In this document: positions 7,956 through 15,874 of the stretch, piece by piece
Position numbering within the stretch: the stretch's first letter is position 1
Layout of the letters: the number at the start of each line of letters is the position of its first letter
From: JALOTE01 sp031422195
GTDB taxonomy: Bacteria; Pseudomonadota; Alphaproteobacteria; Rhizobiales; Rhizobiaceae
Length of the DNA: 38,973 nucleotides
Assembly (NCBI GenBank): GCA_031422195.1
Contig: JANOPZ010000107.1
Location: forward strand, 1-38,973
Direction of reading: 5' to 3'
Translations under genes and position numbers: made by a program
Notes under the pieces: generated by a model
The model's input: only the letters and a program-made list of their open reading frames with translations
What the model was told of the DNA's origin: nothing
The model's database searches: none

Positions 7956-8963
7956 ATGGCAACCGGCGAGATCATCCTTTATGCCACCGATGACGGCCAA
8001 GCGACCATTCAATTGCGCAGTGTTGATGGCACGATTTGGCTGACCCAAGCGCAAATGGCTGAATTGTTTGACACGACCAAACAAAATATCAGCCTGCACA
8101 TTAAAAACGCGATTGCCGAAGGCGAGCTGGAGGCTGACTCAGTTGTCAAGGATTACTTGACAACTGCCGCCGACGGCAAAAGCTATGCCGTGCAGCATTA
8201 TGCTTTGAAAGCAATTCTGTCCGTCGGTTATCGCGTGCGTTCCCCGCGCGGTGTGCAGTTCCGCCGCTGGGCAAGCACAGTGCTGGGCGACTATCTGGTC
8301 AAAGGCTTTGCCATGGATGATGCACGGCTTAAAGGAGCCAGCGCCGACCATTTTGATGAGCTGATCGAACGCATCCGCGATATCCGGGCTTCTGAAGCAC
8401 GGTTCTACCAAAAGTTGCGCGATATACTCAGCCTCAGCGCCGACTACGTTAAAAACGATGCACGCGTCACCAATTTTTACGCGACAATTCAAAACAAGAT
8501 GCTGCATGCCGTCACCAATCACACCGCCGCAGAACTCATTGCAGCCCGCTCTGACCCTGCAAAGCCCAATATGGGCGTGATGAGTTGGAAAGGTGTGCGC
8601 GTGCGCAAGGGCGATGTTGGCACCGCCAAAAACTATCTGGCCGAGCCTGAAATATCTGAACTGAATTTAATCGTGACGATGTTTCTCGACACTGCCGATT
8701 TACGGTCGCGCCGCCGCCAGAACATTCAGCTTGGCGAATGGGAGGTGATTCTCGATGATTTCATCCGCAATAATGCGCTGCCATTGTTGCAAGGTCGTGG
8801 TCACATCAAAACTGAAGATGCCGAGCGTTTGGCGCATGAGCGCTATGCCGCCTTCGACGAGCGCCGCCGCTTGAACGAAAAGGAATTGGATGCAGCTGTG
8901 CCGGAAATTGACGAGTTGCAGCGCATTGCTGAAATTGCAGCCAGCAAAGGCAAACGCTCATGA
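7956..8963 (+). CDS. RhuM-family protein inserted between Mod and Res
   Basis: A 335-residue protein of the RhuM family, named after a Salmonella pathogenicity-island protein. The family has a helix-turn-helix-like N-terminal half, seen here as TIWLTQAQMAELFDTTKQNI and the later block YRVRSPRGVQFRRWA, which is highly characteristic. RhuM proteins commonly travel in restriction-modification and type I or III loci; their biochemical role is unsettled. The start is ATG 7956, with a strong GGGGAGG ribosome site immediately upstream. It begins one base after the Mod stop and overlaps the Res start by ATGA, so it is an integral operon member and not a passenger. A regulatory or specificity role (DNA-binding adaptor) is inference. 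Confidence 0.85.
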   Translation: MATGEIILYATDDGQATIQLRSVDGTIWLTQAQMAELFDTTKQNISLHIKNAIAEGELEADSVVKDYLTTAADGKSYAVQHYALKAILSVGYRVRSPRGVQFRRWASTVLGDYLVKGFAMDDARLKGASADHFDELIERIRDIRASEARFYQKLRDILSLSADYVKNDARVTNFYATIQNKMLHAVTNHTAAELIAARSDPAKPNMGVMSWKGVRVRKGDVGTAKNYLAEPEISELNLIVTMFLDTADLRSRRRQNIQLGEWEVILDDFIRNNALPLLQGRGHIKTEDAERLAHERYAAFDERRRLNEKELDAAVPEIDELQRIAEIAASKGKRS

Positions 8964-11680
8964 GTTTTGCCGCTTCCCGGGTTCCTGCCGAACGATTGAT
9001 CCGCCAGATCACAGCCCGCATGTCACTGCGCAAGCCGCAAGAGCGCAGCCTTGAAATTCTGCATCAGGTGCTTGAAGGCGCTGATCTTGATGATTTGCCT
9101 GCTGCTCTGGCGGCTATCCAAAACTTGGCGGGCGGCGATGTTCGCAAAATTGATGATTTCGAGCGCGATTTTGTATCGCTGTGTTTTGCGCTCGCAACAG
9201 GCGTCGGTAAAACACGGCTGATGGGTGCATTCATCACGCATCTTGCACTGACAGGCCGCTCCAAGCATTTTTTCGTGCTGGCGCCCAACACCACGATTTA
9301 CGAAAAGCTGATTGCTGACTTCACACCCGGCAAGCCGAAATATGTATTCAAGGGCATTGCCGAATTTGCTCAATCGCCGCCATTGCTGGTGACAGGTGAT
9401 AATTGGGATCAAGGACGCGGTCTGCGACGCCAAGGCGAGTTGATTGACGCTGACGTGATCATCAACGTGTTCAACGTTGATAAGATCAACAAGGACGCAG
9501 GCCGTATCCGCAATTTGCGCGAGACACTGGGCGTTTCTTATTACGACTATCTGGCAGAATTGCCTGACCTCGTTTTGCTGATGGATGAAGCGCACCGCTA
9601 TCGCGCCAAAGCCGGCTTTAAGGCCATTGCCGATTTGAAACCGATGTTGGGTTTAGAACTGACCGCTACGCCAAAAACAGTGGGTGCAAAATCAGTTGAT
9701 TTCCGCAATGTGATTTACCGCTATGGCCTTGCTGAAGCCATGGAGGATGGCTTTGTGAAAGAGCCAGCCGTTGCCACCCGCAAGGATTTTGATCCACGCG
9801 AATTGAGTGACGATGAACTTGAAAAAGTGAAGCTGGAAGACGGCGTTCAAGCCCATGAAAACGTCAAACTGAAACTGATCGATTATTCACAGCGGAGTGG
9901 CGCTGCCCTCGTGCATCCTTTCATGCTGGTTGTGGCGCAAGACACCACCCATGCCGAAAGCATCCGCCAGCGCCTTGAGGCCGAGAGCTTTTTTGGCGGC
10001 CGCTATAAAGGCCGGGTAATCCGCGTCGACTCCGCCTTGAAGGGCGAAGAAAGCGATGAGGCCACTGCGCGCCTGGTCGCACTGGAGCACGATGGTGCAA
10101 CCGAAATCGTCATCCACGTCAACAAGTTGAAAGAGGGCTGGGACGTTACCAATCTTTACACAATCGTGCCGCTGCGCGCTTCCGCGTCTGACATTTTGAC
10201 AGAGCAAACGCTTGGGCGGGGCCTCCGTCTGCCCTACGGCCAAAGAACCGGCGATGAGGCCATTGATACACTGACGGTAATTGCACACGACCGGTTTGAT
10301 GAGATCATCAAGCGTGCACGGGCGACTGGCTCAATCTTGATGAAGGCAATTGAGATTGATGCGGGCGGCAATGTTTGGCGCGATGGCGCGGTTGAAATGT
10401 CCTCGCCTTCAATTGTTGAAACGATGATCACGGGTCTTGGCGGTTCTGGTTTCGGTTTTGGTGAGGCTGAGCAAGCGCCATATGTATTTGCGACACCTGC
10501 GGCGCAGGACTATGCAACGGCAACGTATCAGGTTGTGCGTCAGATGACCCGTGAAGTGCCAAACTTGGCAGCACTTCAGACACTACATGTGCGCGAGAAA
10601 ATTGAACAACGTGTGGAAGCCATGATGCGCCCTGTTCAAGGCACATTAGAAGGCGTTGTTGCCCGGCCCGATACGGCAAGAATTGTGGCCGCAGTAACCG
10701 ACATCATTGCCAATAACACAATCGAAATCCCCGAAATTGTTGTTCTGCCTACAAGCGAAGTGACATTCAGCTTTAGGGACTTCGATTTGAGCGGGCTGGA
10801 GGCATTAGCGCCGCAGCCGCTTTCGGACGAAATTGTTGTTGAACAAATGCGTACGGGCCAACGGCTCACGATCAACCGCAATCTCGCGGTGCTACGCGAA
10901 GAGCGGCTGGAGGATTATCTGATTGTCCACCTGATTGATTATGATGAAGTCGATTACGACGCGAACGCGGACCTGCTTTATAAGCTGGCGGGACAAATGA
11001 CTGCTCGGCTACGCCAATACCTTACCAATGACGACGCCATCGAAAACGTGCTGCTGCATCAAGGAAAACGGCTGGCAGGCATTATTTTTGGCCAGATGAT
11101 GAAACACTATGTCGAGACGCCGACGAACTATCGCGTCAATGTTTCACGCGGTTTTCAGATTTTGGAGCGGCAGAGCTTTAAGCTGAGCGACAACAAAGGC
11201 GTGCGTGATTTCCGTCAGACTGTCGTTCCGGCTTCTGACACCAGACGGCATGTTTTTGCCGGTTTCAAAAAGTGTGCTTACCCCGAGCAATCGTTCCAAT
11301 CAGACGAAGAACGTCGCTTTGCGGTGATGATCGACTCCGAAAGAGAGCCTGATGTTGTGCGTTGGGTGAAGCCCGGGCGCAAACAATTTCAAATTGAGTA
11401 TAAAAGAGGCCAACGGTATGAGCCTGACTTTGTTGTTGAGACGACAAGTGAAAAGCTGATTGTTGAGATCAAAGCGCGAAAAGACGTTGAAGACCCGACC
11501 GTGCAAGAGAAAGCCAAATCTGCGCGGATATGGGTTGGGCACGCCAATGACCATGCGGTTCGATTTGGCGGCAAGACTTGGCGTTACCTCATGGTGCCGC
11601 ATGATGGATTGTTGCAAGCAATGTCACTTGCAGGATTGGCTGCCCGGTATGAACTGCCTTCGCTAAAAGAACGCGGTTAA
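8960..11680 (+). CDS. type III-like restriction enzyme subunit (Res): helicase plus PD-(D/E)XK nuclease
   Basis: A 906-residue protein combining an SF2 helicase core and a C-terminal endonuclease, as in type III Res subunits, which use ATP to travel or switch along DNA and cut when two sites meet. Motif I is ATGVGKTRL (about residues 79-87), motif II is MDEAHRY (about 208), motif III is LTATPKT and motif VI is EQTLGRGLRLP. The nuclease site is visible near residues 820-840 as PDFVV followed 11 residues later by VEIKARKD, matching PD-(D/E)XK. Its length is normal for the family and no frame break is seen. The ATG overlaps the rhuM stop, so translation is coupled. It is the last gene of the cassette. 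Confidence 0.9.
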   Translation: MSFAASRVPAERLIRQITARMSLRKPQERSLEILHQVLEGADLDDLPAALAAIQNLAGGDVRKIDDFERDFVSLCFALATGVGKTRLMGAFITHLALTGRSKHFFVLAPNTTIYEKLIADFTPGKPKYVFKGIAEFAQSPPLLVTGDNWDQGRGLRRQGELIDADVIINVFNVDKINKDAGRIRNLRETLGVSYYDYLAELPDLVLLMDEAHRYRAKAGFKAIADLKPMLGLELTATPKTVGAKSVDFRNVIYRYGLAEAMEDGFVKEPAVATRKDFDPRELSDDELEKVKLEDGVQAHENVKLKLIDYSQRSGAALVHPFMLVVAQDTTHAESIRQRLEAESFFGGRYKGRVIRVDSALKGEESDEATARLVALEHDGATEIVIHVNKLKEGWDVTNLYTIVPLRASASDILTEQTLGRGLRLPYGQRTGDEAIDTLTVIAHDRFDEIIKRARATGSILMKAIEIDAGGNVWRDGAVEMSSPSIVETMITGLGGSGFGFGEAEQAPYVFATPAAQDYATATYQVVRQMTREVPNLAALQTLHVREKIEQRVEAMMRPVQGTLEGVVARPDTARIVAAVTDIIANNTIEIPEIVVLPTSEVTFSFRDFDLSGLEALAPQPLSDEIVVEQMRTGQRLTINRNLAVLREERLEDYLIVHLIDYDEVDYDANADLLYKLAGQMTARLRQYLTNDDAIENVLLHQGKRLAGIIFGQMMKHYVETPTNYRVNVSRGFQILERQSFKLSDNKGVRDFRQTVVPASDTRRHVFAGFKKCAYPEQSFQSDEERRFAVMIDSEREPDVVRWVKPGRKQFQIEYKRGQRYEPDFVVETTSEKLIVEIKARKDVEDPTVQEKAKSARIWVGHANDHAVRFGGKTWRYLMVPHDGLLQAMSLAGLAARYELPSLKERG

Positions 11681-11904
11681 ATGTCCAAGACTTAAGCTGC
11701 TGTATAAATGGATTTCCTCAGGCCTCAATAGTTTGCTGATCCAGTTTGGCGGTTTGCATTTATGTCGACCGTTTACGGTTTCGATTCATTTTTCAGTTGG
11801 TTTTCAAAAGGGGTATTATCAAATTTCGCAGTCTCGTTTTCGAATACACCTACGTTACTTCGGACGATGCACGCGCGATTTTCCGAAATGTTTAATCGCA
11901 AATA

Positions 11905-11940
11905 TGACTCACTTTGACTCTTTCTGACTCGAAGTGACTC
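11905..11940 (+). repeat. four TGACTC direct repeats phased at exactly 10 bp
   Basis: TGACTC occurs at 11905, 11915, 11925 and 11935, separated by the variable tetramers ACTT, TTTC and GAAG. The period is close to one DNA helical turn, which places all copies on the same face of the helix. Such arrays typically serve as cooperative protein-binding sites. No known bacterial consensus is recognised. Confidence 0.6.
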
Positions 11941-12022
11941 GCGATCGGATCAAAATAAGAGTGCCCAATTTAACCGATTTTAGCCCTATCAGTTGATTTG
12001 CATGCAGCAGTGAGCCAGCTCT

Positions 12023-12064
12023 AGATAATGTTTCTTGTTCCATTCTCGGGCCAAGACATTATCT
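12023..12064. repeat. perfect 9-bp inverted repeat
   Basis: AGATAATGT at 12023-12031 and its exact complement ACATTATCT at 12056-12064 enclose 24 bases. No T-run follows, so it is not an evident terminator. It could be the end of a small mobile remnant, a binding-site pair or a structured RNA. Confidence 0.45.
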
Positions 12065-12210
12065 GCATCTTTCTTTTTTCTGGCTGCTACAGCCGACCTT
12101 GCCTTGAAGCGGCAGCTGTCATTTCCGGTTGCAAGCGCATGCGCACCGACAAGACTTCGAAAACGAAGGCATTTTGACTTTGCCTCATTTTCACTTTGCG
12201 CCTTCGCCGC

Positions 12211-12280
12211 ATAGTCAGCTTTGCGCTGAGAAATGGACGTGAAAGCAGGCTTAAGCTATGCCCAAAAGCGGACATTGCGC
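12211..12280 (+). repeat. 70-bp dispersed repeat, copy A
   Basis: This segment aligns without gaps to 14691-14760 in the same orientation, with 46 of 70 positions identical by eye count. The best conserved blocks are TCAGCTTTGCGCT near the start and AAAGC.GACATT near the end. The two copies flank the quorum-sensing genes. Confidence 0.55.
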
Positions 12281-12438
12281 AATTGCCAAATTGGGCGCTT
12301 AAACTGCTCTTTCAAAAGCTTTGATGTTAAAAGTGCTTGTTGGCGCATGTTTGCAATTAAGCACGACCTCACAGGTCTCCGGTAAAATTGGTGCAGTTCA
12401 ATTCGCGGTATACCATGAGCCTGGCGATAGCTTGAATA

Positions 12439-12460
12439 GCTTCCCCTTTTTAGGGGAAGC
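12439..12460 (+). promoter_or_regulatory. leader hairpin that can compete with the ribosome binding site
   Basis: GCTTCCCCT (12439-12447) and AGGGGAAGC (12452-12460) form a perfect 9-bp stem with a four-T loop. The left arm is also complementary, with one wobble, to AGGGGAG at 12509-12515, the ribosome binding site of the 99-aa gene. The two pairings are mutually exclusive, so the hairpin may set how accessible that ribosome site is. Confidence 0.45.
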
Positions 12461-12522
12461 AATACCAGCATATTGCAGCCGCTTCTAGCTTGCGTACCCC
12501 AAGCGTCTAGGGGAGAAAAATA

Positions 12523-12822
12523 ATGCAAATCAACACTAGAGTTTCGAAGACTGATAAAGAGCAATCAATGTCAGTGAATTATTCATTACCGAGGACAGAA
12601 ATTTTACGAGGCCTCATCGACCCAGCTGAAAACTTGGATATCAATTATCCAAACGCATTGGAGCATTTGGAAGCAGCCAAGCAATTACTGATAGCCACCT
12701 TAAAATTGGTCATCCCTATCGCCAATCCCGAGGCTGATAAGATAATGCAGCTCATAGCTGAAGTTGATACGAAGCGCCGCATATTGGCAAAAAGACGGGA
12801 AGTATTTGAACAAAAGACATAA
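12523..12822 (+). CDS. small hypothetical protein preceding LuxR
   Basis: A 99-residue soluble protein of unknown family. The start ATG has a strong AGGGGAG ribosome site 7 bases upstream. The second half is predicted helical with heptad-like hydrophobics (EHLEAAKQLLIATLKLVI) and ends in a charged helix, KRRILAKRREVFEQ. It lies 89 bases upstream of luxR on the same strand. Small helical proteins beside LuxR regulators can be antiactivators, as TraM is for TraR in Agrobacterium, and the length is similar. I see no sequence match to TraM, so this is only a hypothesis. The leader hairpin suggests post-transcriptional control. Confidence 0.65.
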   Translation: MQINTRVSKTDKEQSMSVNYSLPRTEILRGLIDPAENLDINYPNALEHLEAAKQLLIATLKLVIPIANPEADKIMQLIAEVDTKRRILAKRREVFEQKT

Positions 12823-12865
12823 AATCTCTTGCAAAGTGACACCTATGCTCACAGTTTGCGACACA

Positions 12866-12887
12866 ATGTTGCATATTATTGCAGCAT
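12866..12887. promoter_or_regulatory. 22-bp imperfect palindrome upstream of luxR
   Basis: ATGTTGCA (12866-12873) and TGCAGCAT (12880-12887) are inverted with one mismatch around a TATTAT centre. It lies 24 bases before the preferred GTG start of luxR and has the size of a dimeric regulator site. It may be an autoregulatory lux-box-like operator, but it does not match the classical lux box consensus. Confidence 0.4.
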
Positions 12888-12911
12888 TCGGAGATAAGGG
12901 CAAAAACGATT

Positions 12912-13682
12912 GTGGGTGCTCATATAGATTTTAGGCCTTGGCTATCGAGAGAAGGCAGACTTAACTGTGTGCTCGAACTGCTAAAAGATAAAGACGATAA
13001 ACCCAAAAGCATGATTGAAGCCATCAGAGAAGTATATGGCTTTAAAAATGTCGCCTATTTAGGCCTTAACCTGCCAAATAAGTTGACTGAGAATGGGCCA
13101 CTTGTGCTGACAACTTACAGCCTCGAATGGATAGAACATTACAAAGACAGAAATTTTGTCGACTTTGATCCGGTTCTTTATCAGTCATTAAAATCCATAC
13201 TACCCTCTGACTGGCAAGAGTTTAATCAATCTGAGAAGAGAGTTCGAGACTTGTTTAATGAAGCTCGACTATTTGGTATCGGTAGACAGGGACTGTCACT
13301 GCCAATAAGAGGCCCAAGAGGGGAATTAGCCCTATTTAGCATCACTTCAGATGATGATTTAAAGAATTGGTTGATACTCAAAAACGAATGTATGGGTGAG
13401 CTTCAGATACTTGCTAATCACCTTCACACTCAAATTACCGGCGTTGACAATTCAAGCATAAGACATTTTGATCAGGTTCCGCGTTTATCAAAACGCGAGA
13501 TTGAAGTCCTAACTTGGGCAGCTGCTGGCAAGACAGTGGCCGATATCGCTATCATACTCTCTATCTCAGCCCACACGGTGCGCACTTATTTAGAAATGTC
13601 ACGGGCAAGGTTAAATGCGATTAACACAACGCACGCGGTAGCCCGTGCACTGTCGCTTGATTTGATAAGACTGAGACATTGA
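12912..13682 (+). CDS. LuxR-family quorum-sensing transcription regulator
   Basis: A cytoplasmic activator or repressor that binds acyl-homoserine lactone through an N-terminal domain and DNA through a C-terminal LuxR helix-turn-helix. In the ligand domain the conserved pocket residues are present: Trp and Tyr in WIEHY, Asp-Pro in DFDPVL, Trp in SDWQEF and Gly in RQGLSLP. The C-terminal block LSKREIEVLTWAAAGKTVAD contains the invariant Glu, Leu and Gly of the family. I chose GTG 12912 (256 aa), because AAGGG lies 11 bases upstream and because the longer TTG 12879 frame runs through a palindrome and has no ribosome site. It is followed by luxI, its likely signal synthase. Confidence 0.88.
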   Translation: MGAHIDFRPWLSREGRLNCVLELLKDKDDKPKSMIEAIREVYGFKNVAYLGLNLPNKLTENGPLVLTTYSLEWIEHYKDRNFVDFDPVLYQSLKSILPSDWQEFNQSEKRVRDLFNEARLFGIGRQGLSLPIRGPRGELALFSITSDDDLKNWLILKNECMGELQILANHLHTQITGVDNSSIRHFDQVPRLSKREIEVLTWAAAGKTVADIAIILSISAHTVRTYLEMSRARLNAINTTHAVARALSLDLIRLRH

Positions 13683-13781
13683 AATTTGGATCAAAGTCTA
13701 GCTTCTGTGGCAGATTTCTTTGTCAATTCCTACAATAGGGGGACTGTTGCGAGCTTCATAACCATGTTCATTTTTCAGGTC

Positions 13782-13796
13782 TGACCACTCTGGTCA
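13782..13796. promoter_or_regulatory. perfect TGACCA-CTC-TGGTCA palindrome before luxI
   Basis: Perfect 6-base arms surround a 3-base centre, ending just before AAAGGG and the first possible luxI start. The core CTGACC...GGTCA resembles part of lux-type boxes (CTG-CC/GG-CAG). Being so close to the start, it could act as an operator that blocks transcription or as an RNA hairpin beside the ribosome site. Confidence 0.45.
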
Positions 13797-13820
13797 AAGG
13801 GATAAATGAAGGGACTTATG

Positions 13821-14489
13821 ATGATAATTTTGCTTCAAGGCGAGCAGCTCAAAGAGTATTCTAAACTTGTTGATTCAATGTTCAGGCTACGCAAGGCTGT
13901 CTTCGCAGATCGTCTCGGATGGGATGTAAATATACGTGATGGCTTCGAAATTGATGAATTTGATGCCGCAAGTCCAGCCTATTTAATCTCAGTTGATGAT
14001 TACGGTGAACTAAAAGGTAGTTTACGCCTTTTACCAACAACCGGCCCGAATATGCTGGAGTCTGTATTCTATGAGTTACTCGATGGAGAAAGTCCTATCA
14101 AAAGCCCTGTTATTTGGGAAAGCACTCGGTTCTGCGTTACCCCAGATGCTGCATCCGAACGCTCTGAAAATCGCTTAAACCGCACCACCGGTGAGCTACT
14201 CGCTGGCATAGTGGAGGTTGGCATGAAGGCTGGCCTTATCAGTGTGGTATCTGTCTATGACGCTATTATGAAAAGAGTTTTGGAAAAGGCGGGCTGCCCC
14301 GCTGACATTATCGGTTCACCAAAGCGTATAGGTAAAGTCACAGCGTTTGCCGGACTATTTGCTATCGATGAAGCCATGCTAGGACGCATACAAGCTGCCT
14401 CTGGCATTACCGGCAGTGTGCTACAAACCAGCTTGCTTTCTAAGCCAAACATCCACATTCAATCATTATCCGAACCACTTGCGGCTTAG
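13821..14489 (+). CDS. LuxI-family acyl-homoserine-lactone synthase
   Basis: The enzyme joins S-adenosylmethionine and an acyl carrier (acyl-ACP or acyl-CoA) to make a diffusible homoserine-lactone signal. Family residues are all visible: Arg, Phe and Trp in RLRKAVFADRLGWDV, the acidic pair in DEFDAASPAYLI, Arg in GSLRLLPTTGP, and Glu and Arg in WESTRFCVTP. Three in-frame ATGs exist (13806, 13818, 13821). I prefer 13821 (222 aa): family proteins usually start close to MI-I-LQG, and AAGGGA lies 6 bases upstream. It lies downstream of luxR on the same strand, giving a complete sense-and-synthesise pair. The acyl chain cannot be read from sequence. Confidence 0.9.
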   Translation: MIILLQGEQLKEYSKLVDSMFRLRKAVFADRLGWDVNIRDGFEIDEFDAASPAYLISVDDYGELKGSLRLLPTTGPNMLESVFYELLDGESPIKSPVIWESTRFCVTPDAASERSENRLNRTTGELLAGIVEVGMKAGLISVVSVYDAIMKRVLEKAGCPADIIGSPKRIGKVTAFAGLFAIDEAMLGRIQAASGITGSVLQTSLLSKPNIHIQSLSEPLAA

Positions 14490-15148
14490 GCTAATTCACA
14501 AGCAAAGCCTTCAATGTCTTGTTAATGCTCTATGGTTCGGCGATGCCTGCCATGGAGCATAGTCTTGCCCCGTTTTCGTTCCGCGTCCTTGTCTGGTTTA
14601 GGCTCTTTTCATACAGCCCTATCTAAATAAGACCCGCTTTATGCCGCCGCTACCTAAAACCCGTCAGTCAGCTTCCGGCCCTGAACTCTGACATTCAGCT
14701 TTGCGCTTAATTTCGGACGCTAAAGCGGCCCTTGCGAACGCCCGAAAGCAGACATTCGCCCGCCAAGCACCTCTCGACGGCTCGTAAGGCTTCAAATCAA
14801 AAACTATCTGACAAAACAGGCTGGCGGAACGAAAACGCGGCGAGGCCATAATGTGTACGAAACTGCACCGCCACAACGGCGGCAGTGTTTTGAGCGATAC
14901 ACCATAGTCAAGACAGCTGGAGGGCACTCTCTTCCCAATATGGCATGAGTGCTGAGGCACTCTTTTGCGAGATGGCCGTCGGACGCCAAAGTTAAGCGCC
15001 AATGGAACTTAAGCGGCGATGGCACGTTAGCGTGTTGGTGCAACAGACCGCGCAATGCCAGCAACTGCAGCCTGCACCAGGCATGTGAGGAGCAAATACC
15101 CATGCAGATGCTCACGTTGGCATGCCACCCAATATTTGCGGCGCGGTC
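14490..15148. other. 659-bp intergenic stretch, repeat copy B, no convincing gene
   Basis: Several frames are open here on both strands, but none shows family-like composition, a ribosome site or recognisable motifs. The stretch contains the second 70-bp repeat (14691-14760). It lies between luxI and the P-type ATPase fragment and may include the promoter of the latter. No intrinsic terminator for luxI is clear; a weak AGGCT/AGCCT pairing lies just after its stop. Confidence 0.55.
14691..14760 (+). repeat. 70-bp dispersed repeat, copy B
   Basis: This is the direct-orientation partner of 12211-12280 (46 of 70 identical by eye, no gaps). It includes ATTCAGCTTTGCGCT and GAAAGCAGACATT. Together with copy A it brackets the 99-aa gene, luxR and luxI. 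It may belong to an intergenic repeat family of this genome. Confidence 0.55.
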
Positions 15149-15874
15149 ATGACCACCAGCACACTTGATGTTGGCGATCTGCTCTCTGTGCTTGGAGCAC
15201 AAGGAACTGAAAAACAGTTAGGGCGCATTGTCGGCGTGGGTCGGGGGTCGGTGAACCCCGTTTCTGGATCGACGGCAGTGGCCAATCTTCCGGCCAAGAC
15301 CAGCCTCGCCAAAATCAAAGCGGCTATCAAGGAGTGTGGCTTTCATTGCGCGGGTGAAGCGCTGCCCAAACATGTTTGCCAAGCTCATACGGATGCACAT
15401 GAAGCTGGCGTTCCGGCCATAAAACCCACCTATGCCAAGACAAAGCATAAAGCGACTGGTGGTGAGAAGAGTGATGCTATGGACGTGCATGCCATGGCAC
15501 GCGATATGCGCAACCGGTTTTGGATTGCTTTTGGTTTCACTGTGCCGATTTTCTTCCTGTCGCCGAAGGGCATGGACTTCATCAAAGTCGCGCCACCTTT
15601 CGGAATGCGTCTGGAACTCGTGCTGTTCATTCTGGCCGGTGCGGCCATTCTTTACCCCGTCTGGCCTTTTTTCGTTGCAGCTTACCGTTCGCTTCGCAGA
15701 GGCGTTGCCAATATGGCGGTGCTCGTCGTCCTGAGCGTCAGTACGGGCTATCTGTTCAGCGTCGGTTCTACCTTTATATATGGTGGCCAACAGTTCTATG
15801 AGGCATCGGCTGTTCTGCTTGTCTTCATCCTGCTTCTGCACCATCGCTCAACCCGGCAATGGCGAAATGAATAG
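15149..15874 (+). pseudogene. truncated P1B-type metal-translocating ATPase (N-terminal part only)
   Basis: This frame matches the beginning of CopA/CadA-type heavy-metal ATPases. It has an HMA-like domain that lacks the usual CxxC (MTTSTLDVGDLLSVLGAQGT, then IKAAIKECGFHCAGEALPKH), a hydrophilic linker with scattered His, then three membrane segments ending in FYEASAVLLVFILL. That last motif is normally followed by the rest of the transport domain (CPx, DKTG). Here homology stops at about 15837 and the frame ends 12 codons later, overlapping the phosphoketolase start. No ATP-binding or phosphorylation domain remains, so it cannot pump. A start at ATG 15149 fits the family better than 15122. 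A C-terminal ATPase remnant lies at 34724. Confidence 0.75.

Larger units (their letters stand above)
11681..12522. other. 842-bp intergenic stretch with repeats and dyads, no convincing gene
   Basis: No frame here looks like a protein; the one 64-codon frame at 11733-11927 has a random composition and no ribosome site. The stretch instead holds four TGACTC hexamers at 10-base spacing (11905-11940), a perfect 9-base inverted repeat (12023-12064), one copy of a dispersed 70-bp repeat (12211-12280) and a hairpin upstream of the next gene (12439-12460). It separates the restriction cassette from the quorum-sensing genes and probably contains the junction between two accessory modules. Confidence 0.6.

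Noticed and set aside
3176..11680. DISARM or BREX locus
   Set aside because: An SNF2 helicase and an adenine methyltransferase are present, but no DISARM drmA/drmB/drmC-like genes and no BREX pglZ or brxC are seen. A PD-(D/E)XK Res subunit and Mod point to a type III-like system.
11733..11927. 64-codon plus-strand frame after res
   Set aside because: Random composition, no ribosome site, and it overlaps the phased repeats.
11905..11940. CRISPR array
   Set aside because: Repeats are 6 bases with 4-base gaps, far too short, and no cas gene is present.
14804..15202. Minus-strand 132-codon frame before the ATPase fragment
   Set aside because: No family-like motifs, odd composition and no ribosome site; it overlaps the ATPase start.
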